Assembly: GCA_012295275.1 (NCBI GenBank) | Contig: CM022672.1 | Span: 4,056,443 to 4,120,442, forward strand | Reading direction: 5' to 3' | From: Chrysomallon squamiferum | Lineage: Eukaryota; Mollusca; Gastropoda; Neomphalida; Peltospiridae | DNA length: 64,000 bases | Part shown: positions 56,750 through 64,000 of the stretch, one piece after another | Numbering within the stretch: the stretch's first letter is position 1 | Layout of the letters: the number at the start of each line of letters is the position of its first letter | Program-made: the position numbers and the translations under genes | The notes under the pieces: generated by a model | Told to the model about the DNA's origin: nothing | Database searches by the model: none | What the model saw: only the letters and a program-made list of their open reading frames with translations

Positions 56750-57074
56750 TAGACACCAGTATTAGTGTGTTTCTTTTCTTCGCTTGGAATAGTAGTATCA
56801 CTAGAGTGAACAAGTGATGTAAATCTGCATAGTTGCCATGTGGTTGTGTGTGACGTTACTGACCCCATCGCTGCTGTGTGACTGAGATTCATTCGTTGAC
56901 ATCTGGTTACGCCAGACAGCTTTTTCTCTCAACACTGTTTAATACAGTCGTCTGAAAAACCAGGTTTGGAATGCTGTGCAGGTTTATCATCATCTTCGTA
57001 TTGACTACTTGGGTTGATGGCTGCTGAAACAGTTCAACAAGTGGTTCAGTTGAGCAAGTTATAAACTTTGACAG
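56750..57074 (+). promoter_or_regulatory. Candidate promoter and noncoding exon
   Basis: This block is less A+T-rich, with CpGs after about 20 kb of CpG-poor DNA. It ends in a consensus donor (TTTGACAG, then GTAAAT) at 57074. It contains a short ATG frame near the end (MAAETVQQVVQLSKL, then stop). It could be the first exon of a new plus-strand transcript or an internal promoter of JAKMIP. No coding partner lies in the window. Confidence 0.3.
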
Positions 57075-57079
57075 GTAAA

Positions 57080-58018
57080 TCAACAATATTAATTACCAAA
57101 TGTCTTCTTATGTGTCTCTTACAGACATGTGTTTAAAAAACACAGTTCAATATAAAGCCTAGAATCTGTTTGTTTTTCTACTATTATTAAAATTATCAAT
57201 ATGACTTTTTTTTTTTTTTTACTTACACTTTTACTTTGGGGTTTTTAAATTTGAGGCCCTGACAAGGCTATTACAATACATTAAAATAACCAGTAAATTT
57301 TGGTCATGGATTGATTTTGATACAGTTGTTTAATGAATTCGGTGACAGTTAAAACTGACATTTTCTTTATGAGGCAAAGGGAAGTCTTCACTATAATAAC
57401 ACTAATACACAATGTCTTAGAACTAAGAATCTCAAAAATTATTGAATTATTATTATTTATTTTTTTTGTTGTAAGCATTACAAACGATTATTCCTAAATT
57501 ATTTCCTGATATGTTTGTTTTTTAGTGAGTCACTAAAACAGTGATATATTAAATAAATCATTCTTAAAGTTATTAATTCATACCTTTCATTGTTAAAACA
57601 GTTAGAAAACCTGTGTTTGTATACTGAAATTAAATATAATATAATTATGTACTATTTACTTTTGTCAGGGCCAACTGTTATGTGAATTTTTAAAAACTAT
57701 TATTAATTGTGTGTGAATTAAATCTTTGGTTTAAATTATATTTTACAACTAAAATTTATGTCAACCATTACTAGTTCATTTGTAATTAAATTTTTGACAT
57801 TATTATTATTATTACAATAACAACAACAAATGCTGCTACAACCACTACTACTGTTACAATTTAATATTTAATGTACCTTTTATTTATTAGTGGTAGCCCT
57901 ACCTAGGCTATTTTACTTGTTAATTTAATTTTTAAACAACTTTGGTTTAATCCAGTGTAACAGTACAAAACATAAAGTTAAATTAGTAGTACTACTAGTA
58001 GTAGTCGTAGTCGTAGTA

Positions 58019-58072
<54 letters not shown>

Positions 58073-58840
58073 TAAAATACAATTAATTTTAAACTGTTAC
58101 GTTATATTGAAATAATTAACCCAAAACTAAAAATGAAATTAAGCAAAAGCAGACGATGTCAGATTAAGTAACACCAGTTCCAAATCATGTTGCCGATATC
58201 CTAATATTTTTTTTAATCTTTTACCAATAATTATTGCATGTTGTTATATAATAATATTTCCCTCTTCTTTGTATTATGTAAAATAAAACAACAAATTTCA
58301 AGCATGTGCATTTTCATTCTCGAAAAAACTAGGGTCAAATTAGGTCACTAACCTTGACACCCCACTGTTCAATGGCGAATTGGTTTGTGAAAATGCATCA
58401 CCTTTCGTTTTTATTTTAACAGAATATTATTGATTAATTATAGCATCATGTCTGGAATGCTAAGGTATATAATTCATCACAGTAGTATAGCAAATCTAAA
58501 TCTAAATAATAAAAAAAAAAAAAAAAAAAAAAATAAAAAAAAAAAAAAAAAAAAAAAGAAAAGAGGAAACGTTAAAAGTCGGAAAAATCAGTCTATTAAA
58601 CACTAAAGTTGATGTAAGTGCGTTCTGTTATTTTAGTATCATTATGTCTGTTAATGTACTTCTCTTCCATCAGTGTGTAAATCGTACTGTTTATGAATTA
58701 TTAATGAACTAACTAGTCCTACTGCGAAAATAGTGTATTGTTGTTGTTATTATTGATATTAATTTTCTTTTTTTCTTTTTTGAATTTTCTACCTCAAATA
58801 TTTTGATTTATTATTATTACTATTTTTATTATTATTATTA

Positions 58841-58876
<36 letters not shown>

Positions 58877-61800
58877 GTTTTCATTGTAATGAATTACGAA
58901 AGAGTTTGGAAATAGTTAAAACAAGATATAAAACAATGTAAGAAATAAAAACCATAGTCAATTTTATTAAACTGCAAAATAATATAATTATACAGGTTGT
59001 TGTTGTTAATTAAACTGGTGTTTAATAGTCTAATGGATCATATATCTGTCAACACATACCATAATGTACTCTCCTCCATAAATATGTCATTACTAACCAT
59101 GCTGTTTTAATTGTTCTTAAATATTATGACTGAAGAAACAAAAAATCATTTGGGTGTTACAATAGGGAAGTTACTTGTTTGTTTATACTTAACACTAACA
59201 ATGATTAACAATTTTTTTTTATTTTTATTTTTTTTTTTTGGCCATTGTTTTTTATAAGCTACATTTTGCTCGTTTATTTTAATCCTATTATAAACTTTTT
59301 AAAAGCAAATTAGAACTATTTATTCTGCAGAGAAAAAGCTTATGATAAACTTGATCGTTGCAAACAAACAAGGGTCCAAATCTTCATGAAACTGCAAATG
59401 TGTTTAAAAAAAAGCAACCCGTGTTTATGTCAATATATAACCTAAATGCATTTTTTATACCTCCAAATTATTATTTTTTTCTTTCTAAAACAATATTTTT
59501 AAAAATGATAGTATGTAACATAAATAATTATAAAAAGTCCTGGGCAGTTGACATGTGTTAACATTTTCATTCTATTTTTTGCATATTCATGACATTATAT
59601 TTTCACAGGAATACAAAATAAAAACTTGATAGGTAAAAAATATTGCCAATAATTTATTTAGTGAAAATTAGTAAGTTGGTAAATCATTTATAAAACTGCT
59701 GCAACTTTGTCATATGACATGATATTTCAACATTACTATATGCTACCTTATAGACATATTTATTTTTGCTACTTTTAACCTTTAAAAAAACACTTATTCA
59801 GTTGTTGTTTTTTTCTTTGTTTTTTTTTCTTCACTTTTCTTCTATAATTTGTTTTCCATCAGTTCATTAGAACCTTTTCAAGACTAAGTAATTTCAAATA
59901 CCAAATACTCTTTTGATTTCTAAAAGCAACTTTACTGTGTTTTTCTTCTTGGTAATTATATGTATGTTTCTGATTAAATAAAAAGTATTTTTGAAGTGAT
60001 TTTCAGTTGGGATATTGAATTTTTAAAATTTAATTTATTTTGCTTTATTTTATTATTATTATTATATTTTTAATATCACAGAAAGTGACAGGACTGAAAA
60101 TATAATTCAAATATTTATTTAATCATAAATTAATTCTTTTTTTTATTTTATTTTACTGTTGATATCAAGCTATTTTCAGATTTTTTTTTTTTTCATTTGG
60201 TCTGGGAAATCTGGAAACAGTTACCTTGGTTACGTATTTTTGCTTTTCTTAACAATAGTTTCAACTGAAATGACCAAGTTGTACCAAGTTGCTGGTAACA
60301 AAACAGGTTTCCATGACATGTTCACCTAACAATAAGGTGGGAAAATGTGTTAGCTGGTGCATCATATTTATCAACACATAGCTGAACCAATGGTTTTAGC
60401 AACACACCCAGAATAGGTCTGTAAAGAAATGTAGCTAGTTTAGATTACATTTTTCTTGTAGGTTTTGTTACTTGTTGTGGCCAGTTTCTGTTTAGTGTGG
60501 AGTTGGAATATACGCCAAGGAATCATATTACAGTTTTTTTATTTTATAAAGTAACATAGACATTTTACATAAACACATACTGCTCATATTTGTATTTGCA
60601 GTATCTACTAAACCTACAGATGGACCATCTTGTATTGACTGCTTTAGTATGTCAGCTTAGATAGGATAGGATATTTTATAATGGAGCTCTTCTGACAGTT
60701 TTCCTGTTTATTAAATTACATCTTCAAGGTATTTTGCTGTAACTTCAGACTGTACAAATGTGAATTTTTGTTAAAGTTAAGTTCCATTTTTTGATCCTCT
60801 GCAGCTATGCCCCTAACACTGGCTACAAATGTATATATTTTAATTATTATTTTTTCTTTTTTCTTTACTGTTAAGTGAATGAATGGTTCAATAGAACATT
60901 TAAAATGTGCTCACCAATCCAGTCTTAGGCTAATTTGTTGGGGAATATGGTTTGTGTCCTGAGGCTTTTTTCATTGTGTTAGTATGTTAACATATTAGCT
61001 AAAGATAATGTTGCATTCTCACATTTTTAAAATAAGTTTTAAAACTGCTAAGATAAATAGTTTTTCTTCTTTAAAAAAAAACTAAGAAAAAGAAAAATCT
61101 CTGAAATAAGAGATTTAAATTTATAATAAGTTTTGTGAAGGAATAAGTAAATTAAAACTGGTAAGATAAATAGATTTTCTTCTTTTAAAAAAAAACTAAG
61201 AAAGAGAAAAATCTCTGAAATAAGAGATTTAAATTTATGAACTATGAAAAGTACATTCTTTGCAAAAGCTATCAATGAATGTTTTAACATTGTAGAAGTT
61301 AAGTAATTTAACATTTCTGAAATACCTGTTAAAGAAATAAGTACATCTCTTAATATTTTTCAGAGTTTATTTTATGAACAGTATTCAGAAGAAAACAAAA
61401 TCTCTGTTAAATAGATGATTAGTATTTGACTATTCCACAAGTTAACTAAAAGAAATTGAATGTTAGTAAATATTTCAAAGATGAAGGATGAATAATTAAT
61501 CTTTTTTGGATGTAAAATATTAGTGTACTGTCATCTGAACTGAATTGAGTGTAAATATCTAAGCTGCATCTATTAAGTGTTAGAATTCTTAATCTTGTAC
61601 CTTCTCTAGTTTTCTTCTGTACATTTTCTGTTTTATATCCATTAGGGTTATAGAAAGAACTGAAGCGATTATATAACAATAACAAAACAAATAACTCTAT
61701 TCCAGAAAGTGGTAATAGTGTCTATGAAATGATTATAATATGATATGAAAATAAATGGTAATTTATTAATTGATTATATACAATTATTCTACAGTAGCAA

Positions 61801-64000
61801 GTGACTATGAAACAAACCAGACTGTCTTACAGTCTCATTGTATTAGCCTAACAACCTAGATTTCTGTATTCTAAGCTTAAGACAGATAGAGACGTCAAAT
61901 AATCGAATGAATTGTTTTTCTGCACCATATCCTTTGAAAGTAAAAAATTTTATCATCTCAGCTTTTAAGTTATGCCTGTGACTGATATACTCTAATCAAC
62001 AAATTTTATATAAATATTAAAATGTATATTTGGGACAGAAGACTCATTTTTTGGACAGTTTGGTTTGATTCTTATTTTTTATTGCATGTAACTGTAACTA
62101 AGAGTCAAATAAGTTATGGTATTTGCTTTCCCATCTGTAGAAGAATTCAAATAATAAAATAATAATAATAATAATGTTTACTGATGTTTGGGGAAAAGAA
62201 CCCAGAATGTGACACAGCATGTTTTCTTTCTCATAACATAGTTACAAAATACCTAATATTATTATAAAAATAAGTTATTAGTAGAAACAATTGCTTATTC
62301 TTTCCCTGTAGAAATCACCTGCCATCTTTCACGTATAGGCTGTTTAAATTACATACATCGAGTGTTTGAGAAAATACTGTAAAACAGTTGCTGGGTTGCA
62401 TATCCAGGAAACTCTTTTTAATTATATCTATATGTATTTCCTTGGTAACCGGTTAACCACTTCATTGATTATTGATAAAATGAAACCTGCATGAATATAT
62501 TCTTGTTTAACTGAAACATCCATGCATACAAATGGCATAGTAAACAAATATGAGTCATATGAGACATACCAAGGATGTCATGATTGTTTAATGGGCATAT
62601 TTATGACAGAATAAACCATGTGCATACTGAAAAAAAACCTGTAAAAATTTATTTAATCCTCTTTGGTGTGTATGCATGTTTGTGCTTATTTTTGTATGAA
62701 AGTGTATGAATGTACATATATTTACATGTACTCAGTACTTCTAGTTACCAGAATGTTTCTGTAAATACAAGTGTTTTATATTAAGAAAAGAAAACCTTGA
62801 CAAAAAAACCCAGTAATAATAATTTTTTTTTAAAAAGCCTCTTAATCATATATGAGAATGATGTGACAGATGTTGTGTATATATTTTAAGATAGAAGAAA
62901 TATTTATAGGTCACATAGACACACCTACAGTTTAGTGTACAGTGTTGAAAATAGCTTTTGTGTTGTCACTCGGTCATGAGGTGTTCAGAATCATGAATGT
63001 GTAGAGCACTGACAGATCTGTGTTTACAACTGGTGAATATTGCTGTCACAGCGTGATCCAAGGTAATTTCCAGTTGTGTTGCTTATTTACTGTGTCCTGT
63101 GGTTGTGACCACTGTTTATTATTATTATTTCCTTATAGTGACCACTGTTTTATCTACTTCATCTCTAAAAGGTAACTGTCTTTTGCTTGTAAATGTTGTA
63201 TACATTGATGACTAGTCATAACACAATGTGTAGCTATTGGTAAAAGAACTGGAAAGATAATTATTATCATTAAATTACTTAAATCTGAGTAGTTTACATG
63301 ATGTCTTATAAGTACGAAGATGACATTTATGTTCAAATGACTGGGTGAATGAAAGTAATAAATGACACTCTTGTAATATGTTGATGAGTTTTTAAGCTTT
63401 GGGCATATTTTTTTGTATATGCAGACAATACAGCTATCCATAAATTATTCATATAATAATCAGTAAAACGCATCATGATGTGTGATAAACATTTGTGGAG
63501 AACAGGATTTGAATAACTATAGAATAAATATTTCCTTTAGTAATTGTGCATGTCAGGGACTTACCCTCTCATTTTGAAATATATCTTGTGTAAACTTTGC
63601 ATAGACTAAAATAAACACAACATAATGATAAAATAACTTGGGGTCAGAACTGTTAATAAACATTTGTTAAAACACTTGAGATAACTGCATTATCTTCAGT
63701 GTTTCTTGTTTTTATCAACTGAGTATTAGTGATACAGTGACAGAGCTAATAAACTGGCTAAGCAATAGTTATCATTTTAATACTACTACTATACTGTTTG
63801 ATTTTTCTTTTCATATGCACTTACCATGACTTTTATAACAGGTTGTGTGGTACAGGCTGAAAAGGGAAACAGTTCAGATTTTGTAATTAAAAAACAAGCA
63901 CAGTAATTGCTGAATTATACCTCTGTTCCCAACAATAAAATATGGCAATGATTTATCATTACATGGTGATTGTTTAATGTATATAAAAAAGCTTGATAAA
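57080..64000. other. No exon found; right end of window
   Basis: CpGs persist to about 58.95 kb and are rare afterwards. Repeats include a GTA/TAA tract at about 57990-58072, poly-A runs at about 58509-58557, TTA repeats at about 58835-58876 and a 113-bp duplication near 61.1 kb. A further donor-like CCAAG/GTAATT at 63062 ends a slightly CpG-containing patch, but no coding frame supports an exon. Confidence 0.4.
61030..61240. repeat. Two-copy tandem duplication, 113-bp period
   Basis: TAAGATAAATAG, a T/A-rich spacer, CTAAGAAA and ATCTCTGAAATAAGAGATTT recur in the same order with a period of about 113 bases (61049 and 61162). Confidence 0.9.

Noticed and set aside
61048-61314. 88-codon frame with a repeated KFKSLISEIFLFLSFF motif
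   Set aside because: The repeat comes from the 113-bp tandem duplication of A+T-rich DNA.
1-64000. Search for tRNA, rRNA and snRNA genes, operons or a complete mobile element
   Set aside because: No cloverleaf box motifs, rRNA or snRNA sequence, or intact transposase or reverse transcriptase reading frame was recognised by eye on either strand.

Overview
This is nuclear DNA from an A+T-rich, intron-rich animal. Short phase-matched exons with GT-AG introns, dense microsatellites, long poly-A/T runs and single copies of HEATR4, DDAH and JAKMIP point to an invertebrate, most likely a lophotrochozoan such as a mollusc (inference; the sequence does not prove the phylum). No bacterial, viral or plasmid features are seen.

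Layout. (1) 1-10.5 kb: no recognisable gene; it keeps many CpGs, holds large AG, CT, GA and TTA/TTG microsatellites, a small hairpin repeat, a broken ORF, and two or three candidate minus-strand promoter or exon islands. (2) 10.6-24.2 kb, minus strand: HEATR4, 14 coding exons plus a noncoding 5' exon, predicted 1,455 aa, with an N-terminal family region, HEAT repeats and a long acidic Ser/Thr-rich tail. (3) 24.2-26.3 kb: a CpG-retaining spacer that probably holds the head-to-head promoters of HEATR4 and DDAH. (4) 26.4-29.2 kb, plus strand: DDAH (dimethylarginine dimethylaminohydrolase), 5 coding exons, 292 aa, with the recognisable active-site residues present. (5) 33.2-54.3 kb, plus strand: JAKMIP (Janus kinase and microtubule-interacting protein), 11 coding exons covering 625 residues of coiled coil; the C-terminal exons are not found. 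(6) 54.3-64 kb: no coding exon found; one CpG-retaining island near 56.8-57.1 kb ends in a good donor and may be the 5' exon of another transcript.

The three genes are not a known pathway or operon. HEATR4 has no settled function, DDAH degrades methylarginines and so relieves inhibition of nitric oxide synthase, and JAKMIP is a microtubule-linked coiled-coil protein. I did not find a new multi-gene system. The best leads are: a degenerate repeat array in HEATR4 that copies the 3' splice site and first codons of one exon, with the nearest copy in frame; a TISU/YY1-like start with a short upstream ORF in the HEATR4 leader; a dimeric 59-bp minisatellite; a possible internal first exon of JAKMIP; and a visible mosaic of CpG-rich and CpG-poor blocks that follows the transcription units.
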